This document shows, in pieces, positions 1 through 10,593 of a DNA stretch of 64,000 nucleotides. The notes under the pieces are model-generated. The model worked only from the letters and a program-made list of their open reading frames with translations. It was not told the DNA's origin and did no database searches. A program made the translations under genes and the position numbers. The DNA lies in NCBI GenBank assembly GCA_016748015.1, contig JAAOMT010000175.1, positions 408,212 through 472,211 of the forward strand, in the 5' to 3' direction. Every line of letters starts with the position of its first letter. Position 1 is the first letter of the stretch. Source of the stretch: Geosiphon pyriformis (Eukaryota > Glomeromycota > Glomeromycetes > Archaeosporales > Geosiphonaceae).

Positions 1-2470
1 TATTATAATATATAAACCAGAAATAGTTAAAAGAAATTTATATATTTCTATTTTCGTAAGTATACGAAAAATAAATTTACTCAGCCATGATTAAATTTAT
101 TTTCTTTTTCTAAATAAAAATTTTTTTTTTTTTTTGGTAGGTAGGTAGGTAGCAATATGACAATGGGAAATATGATTGGGACTTGATCAGTCGAAGGAAT
201 AATTGGATTGTTTTTGACGTTATATTACAATTGTATTTTTAAAAAGGTAGTATCTTGTGGTATATATTGAATGACTACAATAGGAATTTCGGTTCAATAG
301 ATAAAATGTCAGTAATAGGTATTTTTAAAAGGGCAATTTAAAAATAGTTAGTTTTAAGCTGGCGTTAACTAAACTTGGTAAATATTATTAATATTCAATA
401 AAAACCACATTTGTGCCAAGAGTATCTATCGAGAAACTTACTCGAGCTTTGCCAATTCAAAGTAATAGATAGAATAATATTTAAAATAAGAAAAACATAT
501 TGTAAAGAAAATAAATTTCAAGAAAATTCCTAACTCCAATATTTTGACTTCAGATAAAATCTCTTTATGTTAGACAAATGAAATATTGTTCAATATTTAA
601 TAATAAAAATGGTAAAAAACGAAAAGGTCATTATCGTCCTGTTAAGGCAAAAACTAATAATATCGTTAGTGCAATTTTGAATAATTTTGATTGATACAGG
701 CTATTTCCTTTGCTCGTTCTCAGTGGAAAATTAATGCCAAGCTCGAATTTACTATGTCATGAGGTGTTCATGTTTTTAATAACATTCGATGTCAGGATAA
801 GTGCTTGAAGAATGTAAAGCACAAATGAAAATCATATTAAAGAGAACTAAATATTTTATACTTATTCGCTTCCTATGCTCTTATGTATTTGAAAAATGGA
901 GATATGTACTTCCAAGGATTCGATCTTGGGTGGGTTTATAAAATCTGAAGAATTTGACTCTAAAACTGTCGTTACTTTATTCCATTGCGTAACAGGTTAT
1001 TTAGCTCTCTTTGCTCGAGGATTGAATTCTGTAGTCTCACATGAACGTGACTTGACGGCTTTCTGTTGAGTAATATTTTGAGTGTCATTCATCTTGACAT
1101 ACAAGTATGCTATTGGCTCTAATGAATTTGCAACGTCAACCCTTTGATTGCCAATGTGAAATTTGAAAAAAGCATTATCAGCCTGATAAGTATAAATTAA
1201 AATCTTGTCTGCTTCATTGTAAACCACCTTTATCAGAGAGACGCGTTAAAAAACATGATTTATTATAAAGTACAAAATAAATGATGAATGGGAATGTTTA
1301 TTTTCGGGACTTTAGAATAGTTGTATAATGCCTAATTGGAAAGAGTGACATATGATGCTTGTTACAAGATGTCGCCTTAGTTTGAATTAAAAGTATATTC
1401 CAGACAATCTCTATCCGTTTAAGCAGAGGAAATTGATACTTTACAAAATCCAAGGATCCGAATTTTTTTTATTTATAAACTTGTATTCCTAACTACTAAC
1501 TAATTTTAACTTTATATAAAAATTCCTTCAAACCACAGTTTTTAAAGCTGTATCTTATAAAAGATATCTTAAAAAAAATATCCACATTCCTCTTAGTGTC
1601 ATCTTTGTTAGCCTCCTCATCCTAAAAGTCTAAGATTTACGGTAACCAGGTATTTTTTCTAGTTTTTTCTGATTAATGTTTCATCCTTACTCTATCATGA
1701 TTGAAAAACTATCATTGACTCAAAGAGTAAGTAATTAAATAACCCTTATAACCTCTAATTTTTTTCATTTTTATTTTTTTTTTCACCTACTTTTAATCTT
1801 CTCTTATAGTTTAATTATCTCATATTTTTGAGTTTCAGAAACTATTTCAATGCAATAATTTTCTTTCTTTAAAATCACATAAATCAAATGATATTTTTCA
1901 AATACAAGTTAATTTATTTTATTATAGATTAATAAAATAATTGGTTGATTAGAATTATTTAATTCTATAAAATAAAAATTTATATTTATCTAATTATTAT
2001 TATTATTATTATTATTATTATCATTACTAAATTTTTATCTTGACTCTAAATATTTTAGATACAAAAATTAATTTTCTAAAATAAAAATTATATATATATA
2101 TATATATATTAAAAATTGAACATTGAAAACATTTATGTTTAAATTTTATAAAAAATATTTGACTCCATAAAAAATTTTCAGACTTCATTTTTACCATTAA
2201 AATTGGAAAAAATTAAACTTTATAGATTCGGATACTTGAAATTTTGTAAGAATATTTTATTAATTATATATCTGCAAGCCTTTAATCCTCTCTTACGATA
2301 TATTAAAATAATAAAAAATTTGTTCATGATATCAATCAATTTATCAAATTTGGTTAAACAACCAAAGTTTCAATTTTCATCTTTTGCACCGCTTTCTACC
2401 TTCAACAGTTGGAGCTGTTCAACCAAAGATCAATTTATTTATTATCTTTAACTTAATTTCTTAACTTATA
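1..2470. other. AT-rich intergenic region, no confident gene
   Basis: No convincing gene is visible. A poly-T run at about 119-135 leads into a short GTAG tetranucleotide repeat (136-152). There is an (ATT)n tract at about 1993-2020 and a (TA)n tract at about 2091-2109. A 76-codon open frame on the minus strand (997-1227) is less AT-rich than its surroundings and could be the last exon of a gene or a decayed copy, but I recognise no domain and found no flanking exon. Confidence 0.6.
997..1227 (-). CDS. hypothetical open frame, possible gene remnant
   Basis: An open frame of 76 codons on the minus strand with mixed composition, ending in a basic stretch (NPRAKRAK). Its amino-acid make-up is more protein-like than other open frames nearby, which are driven by AT-rich DNA. 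The sequence upstream of its first methionine contains stop codons in frame, so it is either a terminal exon, a truncated gene or a chance frame. I recognise no family. Confidence 0.2.
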   Translation of the reverse strand: MVYNEADKILIYTYQADNAFFKFHIGNQRVDVANSLEPIAYLYVKMNDTQNITQQKAVKSRSCETTEFNPRAKRAK

Positions 2471-3881
2471 ATGTCATCAGCAAACTTTTCGAAAAGAGAT
2501 ACCATCGCTACTGTTCAAACACGTGGCACCAAAAATCCATTAAAAACTAAGGATACAACAGGCAAGAATGAAACAAAAAAAATCAAGAAATCTATAACAG
2601 CCCAAGAAGTCCCGGTAAAACCTCAGCTTGATATTGATGACGAGGAAAAATTTACTTCTGTTGCTATATCGCGTCCAAGAAAATGTGAGATTGGTAAAAA
2701 CTTTTTTCAGTCCTTTCAAGTATTGAATTTCTTCTAATAAATCTTTCAGCCCTTCCTAAAAAGCCAGAAAAAAAATGCGCGCTAGAAATGAACGCTATTA
2801 CCACTACATATCCAAGAAATGATGATTTAGATGCCCTTTTTGAACAAGTTCATAAAGTATCGAATGAAAACGCTGTCATAACTAGCAGCAAAATAGTCAA
2901 GGGTGCCATAACTTCCAAGGAAAGCAGCAAAACAGATCAAAGCAAGAGAAGACCATTAGCAGAAAAGTCCAATAAACAAAATGAGCATCTTGAGAATTCG
3001 TCATTGAAATCCAAGGAGAAACAGGAAGTTATTAAATCCTCTGTAAAAATTCCCGTAAAAGATGCAAAATTTGCGGTTGGAGATAAAGCAAAAAAGAAAA
3101 CTGGAAAAGTTTCCACCACTTCCAAACCTTCTTCACTGCTAACTAAAATCGACCAGAAATTGAAGGAGGTATATATCAGAACTACTGAAAACAGATTTGA
3201 TTAATATGCTTTCGATTTTAAATCATGTATTATTATCATATCTAGCACCCTCGCGTCCAATTTAAGGTACCATCTTCTTTACAGAAGAAACCTCATAAAA
3301 ACTTGGATTTTACCCTGAATGTCCAATCGGAAGATTTGGAGATTGTTGAGGACCTTAACTGGCATGATGTGAGAGCTTCGACTCCAGAGGAGGGTTATAT
3401 GATTGATGACGAAGCAATCTCATCCTTGCCGAATGTGATTAAAGAAAAGTCCGAGAGAATGAATGAAGAAATATTTGAGAAAAAATATTTTTCTGATGCT
3501 GAATCTTTCTCTATAAACAAAAGGAATATCCACCGACCTTTGAAAAATTCCAAACATGACTACTCGAAAACACAAACCAAGACCAAAAACGCCAGCAGCA
3601 AGGGATCATCCACTGAAAATAAAGAAAAAGGAGGGCATAAAAGGGAAGAAGTTGGCAAAAATGCGTCAAACTCAAAAAATGTTAATGATAAAGTGAGCCA
3701 AAACGATTTGAATGATCAAGATTCATCTGATGACCCATTGACAAGATTTGAACCATCTGAATCTCCTGTCCTCAAAGCCAAAATTTGGATGAAGATTGAA
3801 GATACTCAATTGCCGATTACAAATAGCGACGATGAATTACGTGAGACTTATGATTGGAGTCATAATAAAACTCAAGCTTAG
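2471..3881 (+). CDS. securin-like protein with destruction box
   Basis: Three exons: 2471-2693, 2750-3168 and 3285-3881, joined by GT-AG introns; about 412 residues. The protein is hydrophilic and rich in Lys, Ser and acidic residues, with no folded domain that I recognise. Near residue 130 it carries RRPLAEKSN, a full match to the APC/C destruction box RxxLxxxxN, set in a basic low-complexity N-terminal half. The C-terminal half is acidic. This layout (N-terminal basic region with a D-box, disordered body, acidic C-terminus) is that of fungal securins, the inhibitors of separase that the APC/C destroys at anaphase. Known securins are so divergent that homology cannot be proved by eye; another APC/C substrate or disordered nuclear protein is possible. 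No KEN box was seen. The second intron could end 18 nt earlier without changing frame. Confidence 0.5.
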
Positions 3882-4574
3882 GAGTTGTAGCATGGATAAT
3901 ATCATTATGTGATCTATTCACAATGTACAATGTTATCGAAAAGATTTCTCTACTATTTATTTAAATTTTCAAATTAATGAAAATTAAGAGTATCGGAGAT
4001 TTAGCTGGTATATGCAGTGTAAAATTGCGATTACAACGTGAACCGGAAATGAAACAGAGCTTAATTAAAACTGTCTTATAAAGGTGGCTTTAAAAATGTA
4101 CAAGGAAACTAAGAAAAATTTCCCCCAAGTTTCACTTTATTTTTGAACCAAAAAAGTATTTCAAGTGATATCAAACAATGCCAAATCAGATATACTATAT
4201 GGTGAGCTACAGCACGCGCTTGTCGCTCGGCCTCTTCTTTGCTTATTGTGTATAGACACATCACCGAACATGCAACACATTTTAATTATTTGTTCGCGTG
4301 GCAATATTAAGGTTTCATTGAAAATGAGAATCCTGGTAATAATAAAAGACCAATTTTACCAGAATATGGATCGATACTCATTTTTCGTTCGAGAATTTTT
4401 GTTTACCATTATACTTTCATTTTTTTCTACATTGCCCATTCACCTTCACCTTCACCTTCCCCTTCACCAATTCCTAATCCTCATCTCAATCTTTGACCCT
4501 TACTTGGTTGACAAAATAGAAAAACCTATCCTTCCAGTTAAACCGTCAATTGTAAAAACCTTTATCATTAATAA
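3882..4574. other. intergenic region
   Basis: About 690 bases between the securin-like gene and the lipase. It contains a CTTCACC-type repeat at about 4440-4470. A 137-codon open frame here (4165-4578) runs into the lipase start, is hydrophobic without order, and is not supported as a gene. Confidence 0.5.
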
Positions 4575-6116
4575 ATGAATCCATTAAACTTCTTCAGTTT
4601 CTCACCTCGTCAACTGTTTACAATCGGTCTGATCGTAATTGTGGGCTCTCGTCAATTATTAACTGATCATGCAGTAAATGCATCACCGTTCTTTTCTTCG
4701 GAAAGCTTAAAAGGGCTGGAAAAGTTGAGGAGCCCATCTTTAGCATCCTCAATACCTGTTTCTTCCAAGGATGAAACACAATTTAAATTGTGGGTTAAAT
4801 ATGCGAGGTAGGTTTTGGACGAAGAAATTTTGCACAGAAAGATGGGATCAAGTTTTCGTTTGTTTGTTTTGCATAGTTTTTTAATGTATACCTTTTATCT
4901 TCGTTCTTTATTCTAAAAATTCGAATTTAAAATAGCGCTGTATATTGTAACGTTGAATCATGGAAATGTGGATCTGCTTGTCGGGGCGAAACAGCAAATA
5001 CTACATTGCTTAAATCCTTTGAAGAAACTGTAAACAAAGCATATGGTACTTGAAATTTTGCTAATCTCAAATTTTAATGTTATTCGGAACTCAAAATTCA
5101 CACGTTTTTGTTTCATAGTTGCTTTGAATGATCGAGAGAAGGCTATTGTTGTTGCTTTTCGAGGTGAGCATTTTGAACTTAATGAGTTTTATATTTACAC
5201 AATTTTAAAATTAAACTTATTTTATCGTTTTTCTTATGTTTAGGTACTGCAAACGTTGAAGGATTCGTGAGAGATACAAAATTTCTATTCACCGACTTTC
5301 CAGGAGTTTCTGGGGCCAAAGTTCATTCCGGGTAAGTCTTTTTTTTCTGAACTCACAACTTTTTACGCAAAATTATTTTAACCCTTTGAAATTCTGAAAC
5401 ATTTTTTTAAAAGATTTCTAAATACTTTTGTGGGAACACGAGAGAAAATAACAAATTTTATTAAAGAAACTGTTCCCAAATATCCGGGTTATAAAGTTGT
5501 CTTGACGGGTCATAGTCTTGGTGGATGTAAGAAGCTATCTTTATAAATTAATATTTGTGAAATTTGATATATTAATATTAGTCAATTTAACTTCTTTTCA
5601 ATCTACTTTTACGCGTGATAGCCATGGCCGTATTTCAATTACTTGATTTAATTGGAACCCCAGGTTTAACACCAAAAAACCTCTTTACATATACTTATGG
5701 TGAACCACGTATGGGTAACGATGTATTTGCGAAATATGTCGATAAACAAGGTTACAAAATTTTTCGTATCGTGAACAAGAACGATATCGTTCCACATGTT
5801 CCCCCCAAAGAGTTCCAGTACTTTCATCATTCACCTGAAATTTGGGTATCACCGTATGTACAATAACGTTTTTTTTGTTTTTTGTCTTTTTTTTCTAATT
5901 GAGACTTTTAACCAAAAATTTTCTTTTCTTTTATTTTCCCTCATAAAAAATTTGAAAAAAAGAAATAACACATTAGTAGAATGTAAATCAGCTGAAGCTT
6001 CCAATTGTAGCAACTCAATAATCCCGCTTGTAAATATTTTCCCACATTTCAATTATTTCGATACTCCATTTCTGCTTACTTGTTTTATCAAGAAACGTCG
6101 CTCGATGCGAACATGA
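4575..6116 (+). CDS. class 3 (Rhizomucor-type) triacylglycerol lipase
   Basis: Seven exons: 4575-4807, 4936-5045, 5119-5163, 5244-5331, 5414-5526, 5622-5853, 5963-6116; 324 residues. The nucleophile elbow GHSLGG lies across the exon 5/6 junction. Downstream are YTYGEPRMGN, the catalytic Asp region NKNDIVPH and the catalytic His region YFHHSPEIWV, the usual order in fungal class 3 lipases and feruloyl esterases. A cysteine pair in the final exon (ECKSAEASNC) matches the conserved C-terminal disulfide region. The N-terminus has a hydrophobic segment at about residues 14-25, consistent with a signal peptide or signal anchor, so the enzyme probably acts in the secretory pathway or outside the cell, hydrolysing acylglycerols or related esters. 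The last intron ends at an AG at 5961-5962; the stronger-looking AGs further on break the frame. Confidence 0.85.
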
Positions 6117-6554
6117 TAAAATTCAAGAACAGTGTGTCACAGGGATTTATAGAGGGTTTTTATTGAAGAGCGATTTCAATGTTAAAAAGATTGAAAATCC
6201 ACAAAAAATTACAATACATTGTACTATAATTTAGAATAATCTTAATAAATGAATTTAATTGAGCAAGTCATTTTCTGAGTCCAGAGTTTAATGCATAATA
6301 ATTGATGTGGACAATGTTGCCTACGTAAAACATTTTTAATTAAGCAAATATAATAATTGATTTTCAACATTGAAAACTTTTTAAATACTAAATATTCTAC
6401 TAATGTAACAAAACGGCAAGATCATCGTGATCTAAAGATACTACAAGAGAAAAATCTAAAATGAAAAATCTACGCCATAACTGATAAATATGTTTTCTTC
6501 CGGGTAAAAGAAATTTTACGATAAAATGCTCAGGGCTATGTCGCCCTCAGGTTC
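6117..6554. other. intergenic region between convergent genes
   Basis: The lipase and the CPSF30 gene converge here; the stretch probably holds both 3' untranslated regions. No other feature is visible. Confidence 0.5.
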
Positions 6555-7929
6555 TTAGTTAGGAATTTGATCCTCATTCTTGATTTTGTTAAAGCTACCG
6601 TTAAATCCTCTGATATTACTATTAGGATTGTTGTTGTTGTTAGTATAGTTGCTATTTTGATAATCCCGGTTACGACCATGATATGCACCACCAGCACCAG
6701 CACCAGCACCACCACCACCACCACCACCAGCACCACCACCCCCATTTGAGCATCTGTTTGCGAAATGGCCCTTTTGACCACACTAAAAATATAAAAAGCA
6801 TAAAATGACTTCTTTGAGAATAAAGTTCATCTCAATCATGTGTAACAGACTCAATCCTTACTTTGTAACATGTCACTTCGGAAAGTGGACGATATCCGCT
6901 GAGATAGGTAGAGCTAGTGGTTCGTTGATTCTGGAAACAAAGTTTGAAAGCAAAGGGATGAAGATCATCGCAGCAAAAATTCCTATTTACTATATCGAAT
7001 AATATGAGTTAACTTCAACTCACCGAATCGTCGTTTTCATAATTTCTTGAAAATTCTTCTTCAGCTCCTCCATCATAATCACGTTGCACACTGGGTAACT
7101 CATATTTGGGACTAAGTTTTCAAGGAATTACAAGATTAAAATAAAATTCCTCACATAGAAAAATACCAAAAATAAAACAATCATTTGAAAAATCTTACTG
7201 TCCATTAACACAATTCAGTCCTTTTGGGCAAAAACCTGTCAAGTACAATTGACACACAACCTTGCGTACGTGTTTGTGCCGACAATCAGGGCCTAAACAT
7301 TCAAATATGGTGAAATTTAACTTTCTAAATTTAAATTTCTCAATTTACACTTTCAAAAACTTACCATGCTTACAAAACCCTCGAGCATACCAAGCACATT
7401 CTTTGATTTTACTCTCGGGATCAATATGCAAATACATACAATCCTCATTGCTACACTCGCCATATCTCGAATAGAACCAACACTCAGGCATCTTGCGCAT
7501 ATTAAACTCATGAAGAAACTCGCACTGGTCTCCTTTCTTACAGAGCCCTCGGAGCCAGTGTTTACACACTACAGCTTTTTCACGAGAATTTGTTGGGTGT
7601 TTGTACTCGCATTTCGATCCTTTTTGGCAGTTTCCTCTCAAATAAGTTTGGCATATTTGATCTTCTCCTGCAACAGCAAGGAGAAAACAAACTAGTTGAA
7701 CGCTGGTATCGCTATTTCTGTTAGGGTCAGTTAATAAAAGAGCGGTCTTGGGAAAGAGACAGCTTTGGGATATTTTCTCGCCATAGTTGTGTATGGCAGT
7801 GTCACTGACACTACTCGTTCACTTACCAGTACCATTAAGACCAAGGCCTAGTTCTCTTCGCACAAACTCTTCAAAGTCAAACGAAAATGCCTTATAGTCA
7901 GGTCTGAATAAAAAATCGGTACCAGGCAT
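6555..7929 (-). CDS. YTH1: CPSF30/Yth1, cleavage and polyadenylation factor zinc-finger subunit
   Basis: Six exons on the minus strand: 7827-7929, 7365-7667, 7199-7292, 7024-7111, 6862-6930, 6555-6782; 294 residues. After an N-terminal segment with FDFEEFVRRELGLGLNG, five tandem CCCH zinc fingers follow (for example CQTYLRGNCQKGSKCEYKH, CKHWLRGLCKKGDQCEFLH, CWFYSRYGECSNEDCMYLH), then HPKYELP, which matches the end of the finger array in CPSF30. A CCHC zinc knuckle (CYKCGQKGHFANRC) is formed across the exon 5/6 junction. The protein ends in a Gly/Ala run and an Asn-rich tail. In animals and yeast this subunit helps read the AAUAAA signal during pre-mRNA 3' end processing in the nucleus. The knuckle is present in metazoan CPSF30 and absent from budding yeast Yth1, so this version is of the longer kind. 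The Gly/Ala run is encoded by a GGT/GCT-type repeat. Confidence 0.93.
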
Positions 7930-8332
7930 ATTTAAAACCACCAAAATCACTTAGAGTCACACGACTGTAACGACAAGAACTGTGCTTGTTTTAATAAAAG
8001 CTTATATAGAAGCATAAAAAGAACAATTATAACAGTCCAAACAAATAATAAATACTGTATTTCGAGTTTTATCGTCAAAGTCGAGAAAGCATTTTGAATT
8101 CTAGTATTAAATAGTCGAAATTAACTCTTATAGAGATACTTACCTTCATTAAATCACGCGACTTAATCAAGTCAACTATTCTATGATTAGATTAAATCAT
8201 TAAAGGTAATTGCCATTGATCGTTGAACTTCTAACATAAATATATTCTGATTGGCCAATTAATTAGTGGTTCATCTGCAAAGACAAAACTTTCTTTTGTT
8301 GGGGACAACCTTTCTACAAAGTATTAGAAGCG
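7930..8332. promoter_or_regulatory. divergent promoter region with ATTGGCCAAT palindrome
   Basis: About 400 bases separate the divergently transcribed CPSF30 and SSZ1 genes. At 8250-8259 the sequence ATTGGCCAAT contains a CCAAT box on each strand. CCAAT is the recognised core of the HAP/NF-Y complex. Its placement about 75 bases before the SSZ1 start and in both orientations suits a shared promoter, but function is inferred from sequence only. Confidence 0.4.
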
Positions 8333-10398
8333 ATGACTGAATCAGACCTTAATGCAGTTAATAAACCTCAAAATGTTGTAATTGGTCTACGTATTGGACA
8401 AAGTTATTCAAGCATCGCCATCATAAACAAAGTATATTTCCATGCTTTTTTTGAATTAAGATGGCAAAGAAATTTGGTATTGAGATCGTAATGAATAATT
8501 TACTGTATTAAAAATTGCAATTTCAAACTTAAAATCTAGGATGGTCGTGCGGATTGTATTGCCAATGAAGACGGCGAACGTCAAATACCTACTGTAGTTG
8601 CTTTTTCAAGAGACGAAGAGGTAAAAATTATTCTTGATTCAGATATACAAATCAAACGTAAAGGAATTGCATAAACCTAAGTCAAAATCTATATAATGAT
8701 TACTTGAACTTAAAGTTCACTGGTACCCAAGCCAAGGCTCAATTGCTACGCAACTCAAAAAATACCATAACTCAATTCCGAAATTTAATTGGAAAAAGGT
8801 ATGGTAGTGATCATTAAAAAATATTACAATTTTCGATCGCTGATTTATATTTTATATATTAATAAATCTTTTCATAAAGTTATGAAGATGCAAACGATCT
8901 TGTCTCGATAAGCACTGCGTCTTTAGCAAACAAAGACGACCAGATAGCATATATTGTTGAATACCAAGAGGAAACAACTTTTACAGCTGCAGAAATTATG
9001 ACTAAATACATTTCGCGTCTTGGTGAAAGTGCTATAAACTTTCTTGGACAACCCCTTACAGGAGTTGTACTGGCCATCCCAACTTATTTTAACCAAGCAC
9101 AATGTGATGCATTAAAAAAAGCAACTGAAGACGCAGGTTTAAAGGTTTTACAATTGATCCATGAACCAGTTGCTGCAGCGTTAGCATATCAATTGGGTCA
9201 GCCACGAAATATGCTGGACAGTACGAAGACCGCTCGATCAAAAAATCAAGACCTAACTACCCTTATCATTGATCTCGGTTCTGAATCCCTCGATGTCACC
9301 ATCCTTTCGGTACGATCAGGAATATTTACTATTTTTGGAACCACTCATGATTCGACAGTAGGAGGGGTAGCTTTTGATGAACTACTAGTAACACACTTCG
9401 CCAACGAGTTCAAAAGAAAAACAAAAATCGACATTTCAGATAATAAACGAGCTCTAGCAAAATTACGCACAGCCGCAGAAGTTACAAAGAAAACCCTGTC
9501 AAATAGTTTGACAGCACCGTGTTCTGTTGAATCATTGTCGGATGGCCTAGATTTTCATGGTACCATAAATCGGACTAGGTTTGAAATGATGGCGAGTAAG
9601 TTATTCGACAGATGTTTGGATGTTGTTTGGGAGACCTTACAAAAGAACTCATTAGAGCCTCAGTTGATTGATGAGGTACGCTCAAATAAGACTAAATTTT
9701 AGATAGAACGTTTTCCTTTTTTTTCGACAAAACTTCTATTGACTAATGCTTATCAACATATTTAGGTAATCTTGGTAGGAGGAGCTTCACGTATCCCGAA
9801 ACTTCAAACCAAACTTCGAGAAATTTTTCAAAACCCTCTCACCCATTTTCGTTTAGAGCTCGAACCTGATGAGATAGTTGCCTATGGATGTGCATTTCAA
9901 GCTGCCCTCATCGCAACCCTTGAAAAGGGTAATCAAATCGACGAGGCTATTGATTCGGAAATTACTAACGTCCCACACCTCACTAAACCTATAGGTGTTG
10001 TGAACACATTAGAACAATTTATTACGCTTATCCCAGAAAATACTCCTTTACCCGTCAGACGCGTGGCCCATCTCTCAAATGGCCAGGAACAACAAGAAGT
10101 TTATCTTGCAGTATGGGAAGGCTTGGCAGAGACCCCAACAATTATTGAAAGAAATCCCGAATTAAAGGGTGAAGATATTGATGAACGCTTACCCCCTTCA
10201 CACCCACCACGACCCAAAATAGTGGCAGATAAATTATTGGCCGAACTGGTTCTAACCGAGTTACCAATTGCAAAACCCGGGGTTTTAGAAATAGAGCTTG
10301 TCTTGGAAATAGATGCCAATAAAAAGTTTACAATAATCGTGACAGAAAAGAAATCGAATAAATTTGTGGAAGTGGAAATTCCACCTGCCGAAAATTAA
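8333..10398 (+). CDS. SSZ1: Ssz1, atypical Hsp70 of the ribosome-associated complex
   Basis: Five exons: 8333-8431, 8540-8620, 8716-8798, 8880-9675, 9766-10398; 563 residues. The N-terminal two thirds is an Hsp70 nucleotide-binding domain: GLRIGQSYSSIAI (phosphate 1 region), VVLAIPTYFNQAQ, IHEPVAAALAYQ, LIIDLGSESLDVTILS (phosphate 2) and ILVGGASRIPKLQ (adenosine region). The substrate-binding half is short and lacks the long helical lid and any EEVD-like end. This shape and length fit Ssz1 (538 residues in budding yeast), which pairs with the J-protein zuotin to form the ribosome-associated complex and helps nascent chains fold in the cytosol with Ssb. The phosphate 2 loop has GSESLDV where canonical Hsp70s have GGGTFDV, in line with Ssz1 being a non-hydrolysing Hsp70. 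Confidence 0.88.
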
Positions 10399-10593
10399 TA
10401 GAATAGAAATATTACCACAACATAAAACGGAATCATTTTAGAAAGCACACGATTTCCTTATATATTGGCGTAAATTAATTCACTGGGATAGAATCACCAC
10501 TCTAGTATAAATTGATAGATTGTCGAATCGTCAACCAGCAAAAAATTTGCAGACACATCACAGGTGAACTGATGAATTAAACAACTGTTCTTT

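Noticed and set aside
136-152. GTAG repeats as possible telomeric sequence.
   Set aside because: The unit is not a fungal telomere repeat (TTAGGG type), and the run is very short and next to a poly-T tract.
4165-4578. A 137-codon open frame upstream of the lipase.
   Set aside because: No domain, irregular composition, and it overlaps the lipase start; more likely leader or intergenic DNA.
5854-5962. An apparent frameshift in the lipase at the last intron.
   Set aside because: Using the AG at 5961-5962 instead of the later AGs restores the frame and the conserved ECKSAEASNC segment.
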